A stretch of 64,000 nt of DNA from VBOC01 sp964512655 (GCA_964512655.1 CAZEJT010000003.1:1-64000); one strand, 5' to 3'. Shown: positions 43,949-53,473, counted from the stretch's first letter. Numbers and translations: made by a program. The notes: a model not told the origin generated them from the sequence alone.

Positions 43949-46045
43949 ATGAACCATAACAGGCATATCTCATTGATGGTGCGGGCGCTCGCAGTCGGCA
44001 TGCTGATCGCCGCGACGTGTCTGCCCCTGTCCGCGCAGGGGAAACGCCCGATGGAGCTTGAGGATATGTTCCGCATCAAGCGCGTGTCAGACCCCCAGAT
44101 TTCGCCCGACGGGCATTGGGTGGCATACGTGGTCGATAAAGCGAACAACAAGTCGAACACGGATATCTGGATCATCTCCTCGCAGGGAGGCGAAGCCCGC
44201 CAGCTGACGAACAGTCCGAAGCATGACCGCCATCCGCGCTGGTCCCCCGACGGCAAGCAAATACTCTTCGAATCGAACCGTGGGGGTTCGTACCAGATTT
44301 ATGTCCAGGACGTGAACGGGGCCGAAGCCAAACAGCTGACATCGATCTCCACTGAGGCAAACCAGGCTGTCTGGTCGCCCGACGGCAAGAGCATTGCGTT
44401 CGTCTCCGCCGTATTCCCGGAGTTCTCGGAAAAACCGTATCAGGAGAGCAACGCGCTCAACAAGGCCGAGCAGGACCGGCGCGATACATCGAAGGTAAAG
44501 GCGCGCATCAACACGAAGCTCCTCTACCGCCACTGGGACAGCTGGGTCGACGACAAGCGCCAGCACATCTTCGTGATGTCCTCGACCGGCGGGGATCCCA
44601 AGGACGTGACGCCGGGCGAGAACGACGCGGTTCCTACCTCAACGACATTCTCCGCGGGGGACGATTTCGATTTCTCGCCCGACGGAAAGATGCTGGCATA
44701 TACCACGCCTCCCGTGCCGATCCGCGAGCAGGCCTGGAGCACGAACCATGAAATCTGGGAGGTCAACCTCGGCACGATGGAGCGAAAACAGATCACCTCG
44801 AATCCGGCGGCAGACGGCTTCCCCCGGTACTCCCCCGATGGGAAGTACATCGCATACCGCGCACAGTCCCGCCCCGGCTTCGAAGCGGACAAATGGCAGA
44901 TTATGCTCTACAACAGGTCCACCGGCGCTGTTCGCAGCCTGACCTCGGGCTTCGACGAGGGGATCGAAACCTTTGTGTGGGCGCCCGGGAGCAAGTCGAT
45001 CTACTTCGAGGCGGAGGAAAAGGGGTCAAAGCCCCTCTGGGTGATTGAGCTTAATGGGGATAAGATCCGTAAGGTGGTCGAGAAAGGCACCAACGGCGAC
45101 ATATCGGTCTCCGAGGATGGCAAGACTCTCGCCTTCGCGCGCCAGTCTCTCAGAAATCCCATAGAAGTATATGCAGCTGCCTCGTCAGGGAAAAATCTGA
45201 GGGCCCTCACGCACGTAAACGATGAGCTTTTCTCGCACATCCTCCTGAACGAGCCTGAAAGCGTGTGGTTTACCGGGGCGAACGACGCCAAGGTCCAGAT
45301 GTGGGTCATCAAGCCGCCATTTTTCTCCGCGATGAAGAAGTATCCGATGGTCTTTCTCGTGCACGGCGGGCCTCAGGGGGCGTGGCTCGATTCGTGGTCG
45401 TACCGGTGGAATCCGGAGCTCTGGGCGTCGAGGGGATATGTCGTCGCCGCTGCCAACCCTCGCGGCAGCACGGGCTTCGGCCAAAAGTTTGTGGATGAGA
45501 TCAGCAAGGACTGGGGAGGGAAAGTCTATACCGACCTCATGAACGGGCTCGCGTATGTGGAGCAGCTCCCCTACGTCGACACGAGCCGGATGGGGGCTGC
45601 CGGGGCGTCCTTCGGTGGTTACATGATGAACTGGTTCGAAGGACATACCGACAAATTTAAGAGCATCGTAACGCACGACGGCGTGTACGACTTCTACAAC
45701 ATGTACGGCGCTACCGAAGAGGTCTGGTTCGACGAGTGGGAGCACGGGAAGCCATGGGAGACCCCCGACTTCGATAAGTTTTCACCGAACCGGTACGCCC
45801 AAAACTTCAAGACCCCCATGCTTGTGATCCACAACGAGCTCGATTTCCGTGTCCCCGTGTCGCAGGGGATCAGCCTCTTCACAACGCTCCAGCGCGAAGG
45901 GATTCCGTCGAAATGGCTCTACTTCCCCGACGAAGGGCACTGGGTCCTGAAACCCCAGAACAGCGAACTGTGGCACAAAACGGTGTTCGACTGGCTGGAA
46001 ACCTACCTCAAGCCGGAATCACCGATGAAGACTGAATCGCAGTAG
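43949..46045 (+). CDS. Exported S9-family prolyl oligopeptidase / acylaminoacyl peptidase
   Basis: A 698-residue serine peptidase. The start at 43949 has AAGGAG eight bases upstream and yields a signal peptide (MNHNRHISLMVRALAVGMLI, cleavage near PLSAQ). The N-terminal part is a beta-propeller of WD40-like 'WSPDGKQILFESNRGG' and 'YSPDGKYIAYRAQ' repeats; the C-terminal alpha/beta-hydrolase has the nucleophile in 'GAAGASFGGYMMNW', Asp in 'NELDFRVPV' and His in 'PDEGHWV'. It likely trims peptides in the periplasm or outside. pyrF follows after a few bases. Confidence 0.92.
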   Translation: MNHNRHISLMVRALAVGMLIAATCLPLSAQGKRPMELEDMFRIKRVSDPQISPDGHWVAYVVDKANNKSNTDIWIISSQGGEARQLTNSPKHDRHPRWSPDGKQILFESNRGGSYQIYVQDVNGAEAKQLTSISTEANQAVWSPDGKSIAFVSAVFPEFSEKPYQESNALNKAEQDRRDTSKVKARINTKLLYRHWDSWVDDKRQHIFVMSSTGGDPKDVTPGENDAVPTSTTFSAGDDFDFSPDGKMLAYTTPPVPIREQAWSTNHEIWEVNLGTMERKQITSNPAADGFPRYSPDGKYIAYRAQSRPGFEADKWQIMLYNRSTGAVRSLTSGFDEGIETFVWAPGSKSIYFEAEEKGSKPLWVIELNGDKIRKVVEKGTNGDISVSEDGKTLAFARQSLRNPIEVYAAASSGKNLRALTHVNDELFSHILLNEPESVWFTGANDAKVQMWVIKPPFFSAMKKYPMVFLVHGGPQGAWLDSWSYRWNPELWASRGYVVAAANPRGSTGFGQKFVDEISKDWGGKVYTDLMNGLAYVEQLPYVDTSRMGAAGASFGGYMMNWFEGHTDKFKSIVTHDGVYDFYNMYGATEEVWFDEWEHGKPWETPDFDKFSPNRYAQNFKTPMLVIHNELDFRVPVSQGISLFTTLQREGIPSKWLYFPDEGHWVLKPQNSELWHKTVFDWLETYLKPESPMKTESQ

Positions 46046-46053
46046 AATTGGTC

Positions 46054-46872
46054 GTGGACTTCGTCCAAAAACTCCGCCACATTCAGCGGAAAAACAATTC
46101 GCTTCTCTGCATCGGTCTCGACACCGATGCCGCGAAGGTCCCCGAGTTTCTGTATGCGTACGGCGACCCGCAGTTCGAGTTCAACCGCCGGATCATCGAT
46201 GCCACCAAGGACCTCGTCTGCGCGTACAAGCTCAATGTCGCGTTCTACGAGTCGGCGGGCGAGCACGGCTGGTATACGGTACACCAGACGCTCGCCCGTA
46301 TGCCCGACGATGTCGTAAGCATCGGGGACGCAAAACGGGGAGACATCCCTTCTTCAGCCGAGCGCCAGGCCCTCCTCCTCTGCGAGGATTGGGAATTCAA
46401 CGGGACGACCGTCAACCCGTACATGGGGAAAGATTCTGTCGAGCCGTTCATGCGGCGGCGCGATCAGTGCGCGTTCATCCTTGCGGTTACCTCGAACAGG
46501 GGCGCGAAAGATTTTCAGTACCTCAGGGTGAACGGAAAACCGCTCTATGAGCAGGTTGTCCGGACAGCGAAGCGATGGAATGCCAAGAAGAACCTGGGCA
46601 TCGTTGCCGGAGCGAACCGGCCTGCCGAGCTGAAGCGCATCAGAGGCCTCGCCCCGGGGATGCCCATCCTGATACCGGGGATCGGAGCGCAGAAGGGCAG
46701 CCTCGAGGCAGCAGTACGGTATGGGTGTGATAAGAATGGAGAGCTTGCAGTGATCAATGTCGGGCGGAGCATCGTCTATGCATCGTCCGGAGAGGATTTC
46801 GCCGCCAGGGCGAGGGAGGTCGCCTCAGAGTACCGCGATAAAATCAACAGAATCCGGGAGAAGTATTTTTAG
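46054..46872 (+). CDS. pyrF: Orotidine-5'-phosphate decarboxylase, type 2
   Basis: A 272-residue OMP decarboxylase of the longer type 2 class. It has 'NNSLLCIGLDTDAAKVP', the catalytic 'SIGDAKRGDIPSSAERQA' (Asp-Lys-Asp array) and 'PGIGAQKGSLEAA'. It makes UMP, the last step of pyrimidine synthesis. The start is uncertain (TTG at 46048 or GTG at 46054), neither with a good ribosome site, so translation may depend on the S9 gene ending at 46045. Confidence 0.92.
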   Translation: MDFVQKLRHIQRKNNSLLCIGLDTDAAKVPEFLYAYGDPQFEFNRRIIDATKDLVCAYKLNVAFYESAGEHGWYTVHQTLARMPDDVVSIGDAKRGDIPSSAERQALLLCEDWEFNGTTVNPYMGKDSVEPFMRRRDQCAFILAVTSNRGAKDFQYLRVNGKPLYEQVVRTAKRWNAKKNLGIVAGANRPAELKRIRGLAPGMPILIPGIGAQKGSLEAAVRYGCDKNGELAVINVGRSIVYASSGEDFAARAREVASEYRDKINRIREKYF

Positions 46873-46919
46873 ATTCACCTTATCCCGCCCTTTTTCATGG
46901 CGTAGATGAAGCCTCCTCC

Positions 46920-48671
46920 CTACCGCACTGCCGGCAGCAGGTATTGCGGGATGTACACTTTCCCGGGGGTATAACCCGCCGCGTCGGCGTAATTGCCGGC
47001 AGTGAAGCCGATCGCGAGATCCAGGTCCGGGATCGCCATAAAAATCTGACCGCCGTTCCCTGCGGCGAAGAAGGCGCGAACTTTTTTGCCCCCGTAGGAA
47101 TACTCAACCGAGTTCCAGAGATACCCATACTGCTGAGTCGGCGTCAGGTCCCGAAGCGACGCGCTGATACGTTTCAGCCAATCGGGGGGGAGAATCTGCT
47201 TATCGCCCCATTTGCCCCCGTTCAATAACAGCTGGGCCAACTTAAGAAAATCACGCGGCAGGAACTGATGGCCTCCCCCGCCATACGCCTCGCCCGTCCC
47301 CTGCAGGAAAAGATGGTAGGTTCCCATCTGCAGCGGCCGGGCCACGAGGCGATCGAAGAGCTCGACCAGCGGTTCGCCGGCGATTTTTGACAACATGCCG
47401 CCGGCGAGGTTGGCAGACGTGCTGCAGTAGAAGATTTTCTCACCGGGCGCTGAGACCAGCGGCACATCGAGCGTATAGTGGTACCAGTTCGCTACCCCGC
47501 GCTCGCTCATGACATCCTCATTCGCCGACGTCGAGTCGTTGTCGTCGCAATTAAAGCCCGCAGTCATGCCCATCAGATGCCCAAGCTTCATGCCCCTTTT
47601 ACGCGGATCCAGGTCGCCGGGGAGAGTGCCAAGCATGGTCGAGTACACGGGCGTATCCACGTCTATCCGATAGCCGGCTTGCATCGCCGCGCCGATGAGA
47701 GTTGCGGTCCAGCTCTTCGCCGCGGAGCGGGTTTCATGGGGCTGGTCGCGACGGTAACCGTGAAAGTACTCCTCGACCACAAGGCGGCCATGGCGTGCGA
47801 TCAGGACGCTGTGAATCTGTGGAGTACCGATCGAGTCCATCGGCATGTCGATCAGCATCTGTACGAACTGCTCGATCGCCTGACGGGAGATCGATTCGTC
47901 TTCCACCGGTGCGACAGGCCAGCCGTCCTCGAGCTGTAGAGGCGGCTCATAGCGGTAGCGGGGCGCAGGATCGCCCCGGGGATAGAAATGGCTGCTGCCC
48001 CGGTCCTGGACCCTGGTGAATTCGAATGTACTGCCGCGAAGGGGCAAGGTGACAGCTCCGTCCGCAAATCGCCCCCGCACCGTGTCGCGTCCAATGAGCC
48101 GGACTTCGGCGCCGTTCGATTCGATTCGTGAAACCCGTATGAATTTACCCTGGTTGCGGTCAGGATTGCACAGGTACGTACGGAGGCCGCCGTCGGGAAG
48201 CGACGACACCGGGAGGTAAAATGTGAATCGGTCGTCGAAGGGGATGATCATGCCTCGCCAGCGATGGGGACCGTCGGCACGCAGCGTCACCGGTGTGGCA
48301 TACGACCCGCCGCTGTATTGCGCGGGCGGCTGGATCCAGTGCCCATCGATTTCAGCTCCGATCCGTTTTCCGCGGAAGTTGCCTTTGCCGTCCGGCAATG
48401 TGAAAGCGACCATTTTGCCATCGACGTGCACGGCCACGGAAAATCCGGAGATATCAGCCCGCCAGCCGTTTGCTGTTTGCTGGACAATGAGCTGGCCGCG
48501 GACATCCGGACCGAACCGAAGCGTTGCCTCCCACAAGCCCCGCAAGTCCGATGCCGACGTCTGGGCAGAGAGAGTTGTGGGACTCCATGGCATACACCAC
48601 CATGCGAGGGCGACGGTCCGACAAATCGCCCTTGCAATCGGTCTGCCGCCGCAAAAGATACGGTTGGCCAT
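46920..48671 (-). CDS. Exported serine hydrolase, beta-lactamase class C-like
   Basis: A 583-residue protein. A signal-like N-terminus ends near 'PTTLSAQ' (about residue 37), a beta-rich domain of about 200 residues follows, then a class C beta-lactamase/DD-peptidase fold with SxxK at Ser316-Lys319 ('RSAAKSW') and 'FYCSTSANLAGGML' in the YxN position. Related proteins are esterases or D-aminopeptidases. The start at 48671 is chosen for the signal peptide; other in-frame starts reach to 48824 and would overlap the divergent DUF2851 gene. Confidence 0.82.
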   Translation of the reverse strand: MANRIFCGGRPIARAICRTVALAWWCMPWSPTTLSAQTSASDLRGLWEATLRFGPDVRGQLIVQQTANGWRADISGFSVAVHVDGKMVAFTLPDGKGNFRGKRIGAEIDGHWIQPPAQYSGGSYATPVTLRADGPHRWRGMIIPFDDRFTFYLPVSSLPDGGLRTYLCNPDRNQGKFIRVSRIESNGAEVRLIGRDTVRGRFADGAVTLPLRGSTFEFTRVQDRGSSHFYPRGDPAPRYRYEPPLQLEDGWPVAPVEDESISRQAIEQFVQMLIDMPMDSIGTPQIHSVLIARHGRLVVEEYFHGYRRDQPHETRSAAKSWTATLIGAAMQAGYRIDVDTPVYSTMLGTLPGDLDPRKRGMKLGHLMGMTAGFNCDDNDSTSANEDVMSERGVANWYHYTLDVPLVSAPGEKIFYCSTSANLAGGMLSKIAGEPLVELFDRLVARPLQMGTYHLFLQGTGEAYGGGGHQFLPRDFLKLAQLLLNGGKWGDKQILPPDWLKRISASLRDLTPTQQYGYLWNSVEYSYGGKKVRAFFAAGNGGQIFMAIPDLDLAIGFTAGNYADAAGYTPGKVYIPQYLLPAVR

Positions 48672-48805
48672 GTAAATGCTAAGACGATACTTCTCTTCGG
48701 GAGGTTTACACAGTCGTGAAGACATTTCGGCTTCTACCATTATCCTGGAAATGCCCTGGTAGGTAACGAATACCCCGATCTCACCATGCGACAAGGGAGG
48801 CAACC

Positions 48806-50356
48806 ATGTCGTCAATCCGCGCACCGCGGCTCATCCCGGAACGCCTGCTCAGGCGCCTCTGGATGGAGCACTCATTTCCTGCCCTGAACCTTCACACCGC
48901 CGACGGGCGGCCCCTGAATATTATCCTTCCGGGGATAGCTAACCGGAACACCGGGCCCGATTTTCTCGGGGCCCGGATCCGCGTGGGGGATGTCCTCTAC
49001 CTTGGTGATGTCGAGCTTCACCGCGGAAGCCGCGACTGGCGCGACCATCGCCACCAGAAGGACCCGAGATACAACTCTGTCATCCTCCATGTCGTCTGGG
49101 AAGCAAGCGGCCTTCATCAAACTCCCCTTACGCAGAGTGGCCGGCCGGTGCCTGTCCTTGTTCTGAGCGAATATCTCAATGGCAGGGAGCGTAGGGGGAT
49201 GAAGCGATGGGTAAGCGCTCCATCGGGAGAACATGCGTTGCCGCTCCGGTGCCGGGGGCTCAATTCTGCCGTTCCGACCCCGGTGATTCGCTCATGGCTC
49301 ACAACACTCTCGGGAGAGCGGCTCGATATGAAAGTCCGGCGTTTCGGCGAGCGCATGAAGGAGCTCGCCCGGGCGCGCGGCCTTCACGTGCGTGAACCCC
49401 ACTCATCGTTTGACAACGTGATCGACGGCTTCGTGCCAGGTGAGCATACGGTGATTTCCGATGAGGGCGAGCCCGGCGACTCGGGCAACCTCTCGGATTG
49501 GGAACAGGTGCTGTACGAAGGAATCATGGAAGCGCTCGGATACGAGAATAACCAGGCGCCCTTTCTCAGGCTTGCGCGGAGCTGCACGCTTCGTACCATC
49601 TTGAGACAATTCGCTTCTCCGCCTGCATACGACAGTGTCCCCCGGATCGAAGCGGCACTCTTCAAGATTGCGGGGTTCCTCGGCAGGACGGAACGCCAAC
49701 CAGAGCGGGAGACCGAGCGTTACATCCGGGTGCTCCGAAACCTCTGGAAACTTTCGGGGGATCGGTACCGGTCCGAATTCCTCCGCAGTATCGATTGGCA
49801 GTTTTTCAGGATGAGGCCGGAGAACTTTCCGACTCTTCGGCTAGCGGGGGCAGCACGGCTCCTTCCTGCCCTGATAAGAAAAAACTTCTTCCGGCACGTC
49901 ATACGGGTGTTGGGAAGCTCGGTGTTGAGCACCCATGAGCGTTACTCCGTCCTCGAGCGCCTCTTTCTCATTCCCGCAGGCGGTTACTGGAAATCACACT
50001 ACCGCTTCGGCGAACGCGCCGCGGCGCCGATCAGGACGCTGATAGGGAAAGGCCGGGCTGCGGAGATCATCGTTAACGCCGTCGTGCCTGTGTCCCTCCT
50101 CTATGCACGAACATACCGCGACGGGAATCTCGAGCAAGGGGCGCTTTCGCTGCTGGAAGAATGTCCCCCTGATATTCAAAACCGGACCACGTCGTTGATC
50201 TCAGATCAGCTCGTGAGAAAACGCTTTGCGCTCGATACCGCCCGGCTTCAGCAGGGCGCGCTTCAGCTCTATAATAGATACTGTACCGTGGGGAGGTGCG
50301 GCGAGTGCGAAGTGGGAAAGATTGTTTTCAGGGCATCCACGCTTCGCCGGACTTGA
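48806..50356 (+). CDS. DUF2851 family protein
   Basis: A 516-residue protein of the DUF2851 family, found mainly in the Bacteroidota/Chlorobi/Ignavibacteria group. The N-terminal 'NTGPDFLGARIRVGDVLYLGDVELH' and 'DPRYNSVILHVVWE' are typical; the C-terminus has a Cys cluster, 'CTVGRCGECEVG'. The function is unknown to me. No signal peptide. AAGGGAGG lies five bases before the ATG. The lacI promoter begins three bases before its stop codon's end. Confidence 0.85.
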   Translation: MSSIRAPRLIPERLLRRLWMEHSFPALNLHTADGRPLNIILPGIANRNTGPDFLGARIRVGDVLYLGDVELHRGSRDWRDHRHQKDPRYNSVILHVVWEASGLHQTPLTQSGRPVPVLVLSEYLNGRERRGMKRWVSAPSGEHALPLRCRGLNSAVPTPVIRSWLTTLSGERLDMKVRRFGERMKELARARGLHVREPHSSFDNVIDGFVPGEHTVISDEGEPGDSGNLSDWEQVLYEGIMEALGYENNQAPFLRLARSCTLRTILRQFASPPAYDSVPRIEAALFKIAGFLGRTERQPERETERYIRVLRNLWKLSGDRYRSEFLRSIDWQFFRMRPENFPTLRLAGAARLLPALIRKNFFRHVIRVLGSSVLSTHERYSVLERLFLIPAGGYWKSHYRFGERAAAPIRTLIGKGRAAEIIVNAVVPVSLLYARTYRDGNLEQGALSLLEECPPDIQNRTTSLISDQLVRKRFALDTARLQQGALQLYNRYCTVGRCGECEVGKIVFRASTLRRT

Positions 50357-50381
50357 CACAATCGGGAAAAATGCGTATGAT
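50353..50381 (+). promoter_or_regulatory. Sigma70 promoter of the lacI-led locus
   Basis: TTGACA (50353-50358), exactly 17 bases, TATGAT (50376-50381): nearly full consensus. The start is predicted near 50388, inside the first LacI-type operator, so repressor binding would block initiation. Confidence 0.82.
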
Positions 50382-50394
50382 GTAAGCGTTTACA
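50381..50394. promoter_or_regulatory. LacI-family operator O1
   Basis: TGTAAGCGTTTACA, a near-palindrome with the central CG typical of LacI-family sites. It overlaps the end of the -10 box and the predicted transcript start. One position breaks symmetry. Confidence 0.75.
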
Positions 50395-50435
50395 TCCCCA
50401 AATCAACGCAAAAACGCCGAATTTTCCCCAGAGGT

Positions 50436-50451
50436 CTGTAAACGTTTACAG
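50436..50451. promoter_or_regulatory. LacI-family operator O2
   Basis: CTGTAAACGTTTACAG, a perfect 16-base palindrome matching the general LacI-family consensus TGTAAACGTTTACA. Its centre lies 56 bases (about five helical turns) from O1, so two repressor dimers could cooperate or act as a roadblock in the leader. Confidence 0.8.
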
Positions 50452-50463
50452 TAGCGGGAGAAT

Positions 50464-50493
50464 ATGTACCTTTTGCGTAAGAAAAATCCTTGA
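50464..50493 (+). CDS. Nine-residue leader peptide overlapping the lacI start
   Basis: ATG at 50464 opens the peptide MYLLRKKNP and stops at TGA 50491-50493. GGGAG stands four to five bases upstream. The stop overlaps the lacI TTG start as TTGA, and lacI itself has no good ribosome site, so ribosomes ending here could restart on lacI. Not recognised as any known leader peptide. Confidence 0.4.
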   Translation: MYLLRKKNP

Positions 50494-51497
50494 GCGTCAC
50501 GATTAAGGTCGTTGCCGACAAGGCGGGCGTCTCCACCGCAACGGTCTCGCGCGTGTTCAACGACAGCGGCCCGGTAGACAATGAAACGAAGAAGCGGGTC
50601 GTCCAGGTCGCGAAGCAGCTTCACTACACGCCGAACTGGGTCGGCCGCAGCCTCAGCACCAGGCGATCGTACGCAATCGGCCTTCTCCTTCCCGACCTCT
50701 ACGGGGAGTTCTTCTCGGAAATCATTCGCGGCGCCGACGAAACCGCGCAGAAGAACCACTATCACCTCCTCGTTTCCAGCTCCCACAACGACAGACAGGA
50801 GATTGAGGCCGCCCTGCAAATGACGCGCGGAAGGGTCGACGGCCTTGTCATCATGTCGCCCGGCATCGACGCGCAGACGCTTCAGAGAAACCTTCCGCAC
50901 ACCCTCCCTGTGCTTCTCCTCAATTGTTACGTCCGCGGCCACTCGGTGGATTCGATTAACATCGATAACTTCGGCGGCTCCTATCAGATGATCAAGCACC
51001 TCCTTTCCCACGGACACCGCCGCGTAGCAATAATCAAGGGTCCCGGAAAGAACTACGATGCGGAGGAGCGGCTTCGCGGCTACCGCGAGGCCCTGCGCGA
51101 CGGCGGTGCGGAGTTCAGCCCGGAGCTGGAGCTCCCCGGAAATTTCTCCGAAGCATCCGGCTATGACGCGGTCCGGCTGCTACTGAAACGGGGCGCGCCC
51201 CCTCCTGCCATCTTCGCGGGGAACGACGCAACTGCCGTGGGTGCGATGAGCGCGCTTCAGGAGGCGGGCGTACAGGTTCCCGATGAGATCTCACTGGCCG
51301 GGTTCGACGATATTCCGATCGCGCGCTATCTTACTCCCGCGCTGAGCACCGTACACACCGGGATCAGCAGGCTCGGCGAGCTTGCGATAGAAAAGGTCCT
51401 GCACGCCGTCCAGTCGAAAAACATCCACGAAAAAGATCAGGTATTATCCCCTGCAGAGGTAGTGATAAGGGAATCCTGCGGGGTTCACCAATTATAA
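50490..51497 (+). CDS. LacI-family transcriptional regulator
   Basis: A 335-residue repressor. N-terminal helix-turn-helix 'TIKVVADKAGVSTATVSRVF', hinge 'YTPNWVGRSLSTRRSYAIGLL', then a periplasmic-binding-protein-like sensor domain ('GEFFSEIIRGADETAQKN', 'FAGNDATAVGAMSALQEAG', 'SLAGFDDIPIARYLTPALSTV'). It should bind a sugar or sugar phosphate. It starts at TTG, where the leader peptide ends. The two LacI-type palindromes in its own promoter indicate autoregulation. It heads the glycan-utilisation locus, with the next gene 46 bases downstream. Confidence 0.93.
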   Translation: MSVTIKVVADKAGVSTATVSRVFNDSGPVDNETKKRVVQVAKQLHYTPNWVGRSLSTRRSYAIGLLLPDLYGEFFSEIIRGADETAQKNHYHLLVSSSHNDRQEIEAALQMTRGRVDGLVIMSPGIDAQTLQRNLPHTLPVLLLNCYVRGHSVDSINIDNFGGSYQMIKHLLSHGHRRVAIIKGPGKNYDAEERLRGYREALRDGGAEFSPELELPGNFSEASGYDAVRLLLKRGAPPPAIFAGNDATAVGAMSALQEAGVQVPDEISLAGFDDIPIARYLTPALSTVHTGISRLGELAIEKVLHAVQSKNIHEKDQVLSPAEVVIRESCGVHQL

Positions 51498-51543
51498 GTC
51501 AAAACCTAATTCACTTCATCAACTTCAGAGGAGGTTTCCAGTG

Positions 51544-53463
51544 ATGAAACATCGTTACTCCATCTTCATCGGTCTTTGCCTGCTGCTCGGCGTGGCTGCG
51601 GCGGGATACGGACAGATGATCAAGCGAACCGATGCCCTCTGGGCCCGCACGACGACCGATCCGATTACGGTTGACGGCGTTCTGGATGAACCTGCGTGGG
51701 CCGCGGCGGAATCTGTTCACATCAATTACGGCGTGGACAACGGGATGCCCGGAAGCGGCTGGTACCACGAGAACGGCATCTTGCCAACCGATCCGACGAA
51801 CGCCACGGTGAAATTCCTCGTGAAGGGCGACTCGCTCTACGTGGGAATCATAGCGCACGACAAATCCGTGGGAGGAGGCCCCTTCAACCAGTTCGACGGC
51901 GTCCTGTCGAACATCCGGCAGAAGCAGCAGGCGGGCCGGCCGGTGGGCGCGGGGGAAATCTTCTACGCCTGGGTGAAGGAGGTGTGGGCCGATTCGTTGG
52001 CCGATCAACCGGGCAGAATGCCGTTCTACGGCGGCTTCTGGGGAAGCGATCCATATTCCCCGAGGCCTGATTCACTGAGCAGGGCCACATGGACGGCAGT
52101 GACGACGGTCCAGGGCACCCAGAACAACGATGCTGACGTAGACTCGGGCTATACCATAGAGTTCAGGATCAATCTTTCATCATTCGGCTATACCGTTTCC
52201 GCGCCCGAGGGCGATATCGTTATGTACAGCCTGTCGATCTACGACGCGGACTACGAATGGCCCTGGGACACATCGAAGCAGGCGGGCAACCGCGTGTGGT
52301 ACCAATGCCCCTGGGGCAATGCATCCGCCTACAACCATATCCGCATCTATGCACGGCCGGATATCGGCCTCGCAAGCGCCCTTCCTGCGATCGGCCCCGA
52401 GCGGGTCATCCCGAGCGCCGGGAGCTTCGATTCGCCCGTGCTCGACGGAAAGCTTGACGACGCCGTGTGGAGCGCTCCGAATGTCGGAACACTCCAGATC
52501 CAGTACGGCAATTCGGCCATCCGCGACGCCTATCCCAGCACTGGCCCCTACCGGAGCGGACAATTCCAGCCGACGGTCAACGGGAGCCAGGCGGCAATCA
52601 CCGATCCGAGCGTCGCATCAATAAAGTATTTCTTCAAAGACGACACCCTCTTCCTTGGGTTTGACGTGAACGACCTCGTGGTTCAGGCCGTCGACCAGCT
52701 CGACCGCTGGGACGGCTTCAGGATCATCATCTGCCAGCGCGATCAGCGCAACGGCGACAACGTCCTCTACCCGAGGCGGCTCTCGTTCAGGGTCGGGGGC
52801 GACGGGACAAGCATCACCACCGTGCGGGAAGACGATCTGAGCCCCAGCGGGTGGGATTCCCTCGCCGCGGCGGTCCAGGTAGTCATGGCATTGAAGGGCG
52901 GCACATCCATCGATACGCTCGGCACCTCGCCCGATTCCGGGTACACGGCTGAAATGAGGGTCGTCCTGCCGAAGTTCGGGTATCCGGCCGGACGCGGCGA
53001 TGGAGTCCTCTTCCTCGGCGCAGTGTACTACGACGGCGACTCGTTCACGCCTTTCACCAGCAGCTACGGATCCCGCACCTGGTATATGCGGGAGGGCGAC
53101 TTCAACGACGGAGCCGCGTGGTGCTACATGGATCCCGGCATCACCGTCGGCGTCCACGAACACCCGTCAGGCGTGCCCCAGCAGTTTGCGCTCCTGGGGA
53201 ATTATCCGAATCCGTTCAATCCCACCACGACAATCATCTATCAGCTGGCCCGTCAGAGCAACGTGACCGTCGAGGTCTTCGACGTTCTCGGCAAGCTCGT
53301 GAGCCGCCAGCTCCTCGAGCGACAGGGACCGGGAGAGGCATCCGCAGCATTCGACGCTTCGAAGCTCAGCTCTGGTGCGTACGTGTATCGCGTAAAGATG
53401 TCTGATCCCGAAACGCATCTTGAACGGGCTTCGTTCTCGGGCAAGATGATGCTCACGAAGTAG
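51544..53463 (+). CDS. Secreted protein with two CBM9-like domains and T9SS tail
   Basis: A 639-residue exported protein. Signal peptide 'MKHRYSIFIGLCLLLGVAAAGYGQ'; two CBM9/DOMON-like domains, each opening 'ITVDGVLDEPAWAAAE' (about 40) and 'PVLDGKLDDAVWSAP' (about 300); and a type A T9SS tail ('ALLGNYPNPFNPTTTIIYQL' and 'LSSGAYVYRV'). CBM9 modules bind ends of glucans and xylans, so this is a likely surface glycan-binding protein for the adjacent enzymes. GAGGAGG precedes the ATG at 51544. Probably in the lacI transcript; a terminator follows. Confidence 0.85.
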   Translation: MKHRYSIFIGLCLLLGVAAAGYGQMIKRTDALWARTTTDPITVDGVLDEPAWAAAESVHINYGVDNGMPGSGWYHENGILPTDPTNATVKFLVKGDSLYVGIIAHDKSVGGGPFNQFDGVLSNIRQKQQAGRPVGAGEIFYAWVKEVWADSLADQPGRMPFYGGFWGSDPYSPRPDSLSRATWTAVTTVQGTQNNDADVDSGYTIEFRINLSSFGYTVSAPEGDIVMYSLSIYDADYEWPWDTSKQAGNRVWYQCPWGNASAYNHIRIYARPDIGLASALPAIGPERVIPSAGSFDSPVLDGKLDDAVWSAPNVGTLQIQYGNSAIRDAYPSTGPYRSGQFQPTVNGSQAAITDPSVASIKYFFKDDTLFLGFDVNDLVVQAVDQLDRWDGFRIIICQRDQRNGDNVLYPRRLSFRVGGDGTSITTVREDDLSPSGWDSLAAAVQVVMALKGGTSIDTLGTSPDSGYTAEMRVVLPKFGYPAGRGDGVLFLGAVYYDGDSFTPFTSSYGSRTWYMREGDFNDGAAWCYMDPGITVGVHEHPSGVPQQFALLGNYPNPFNPTTTIIYQLARQSNVTVEVFDVLGKLVSRQLLERQGPGEASAAFDASKLSSGAYVYRVKMSDPETHLERASFSGKMMLTK

Positions 53464-53473
53464 CGGCAACCAG

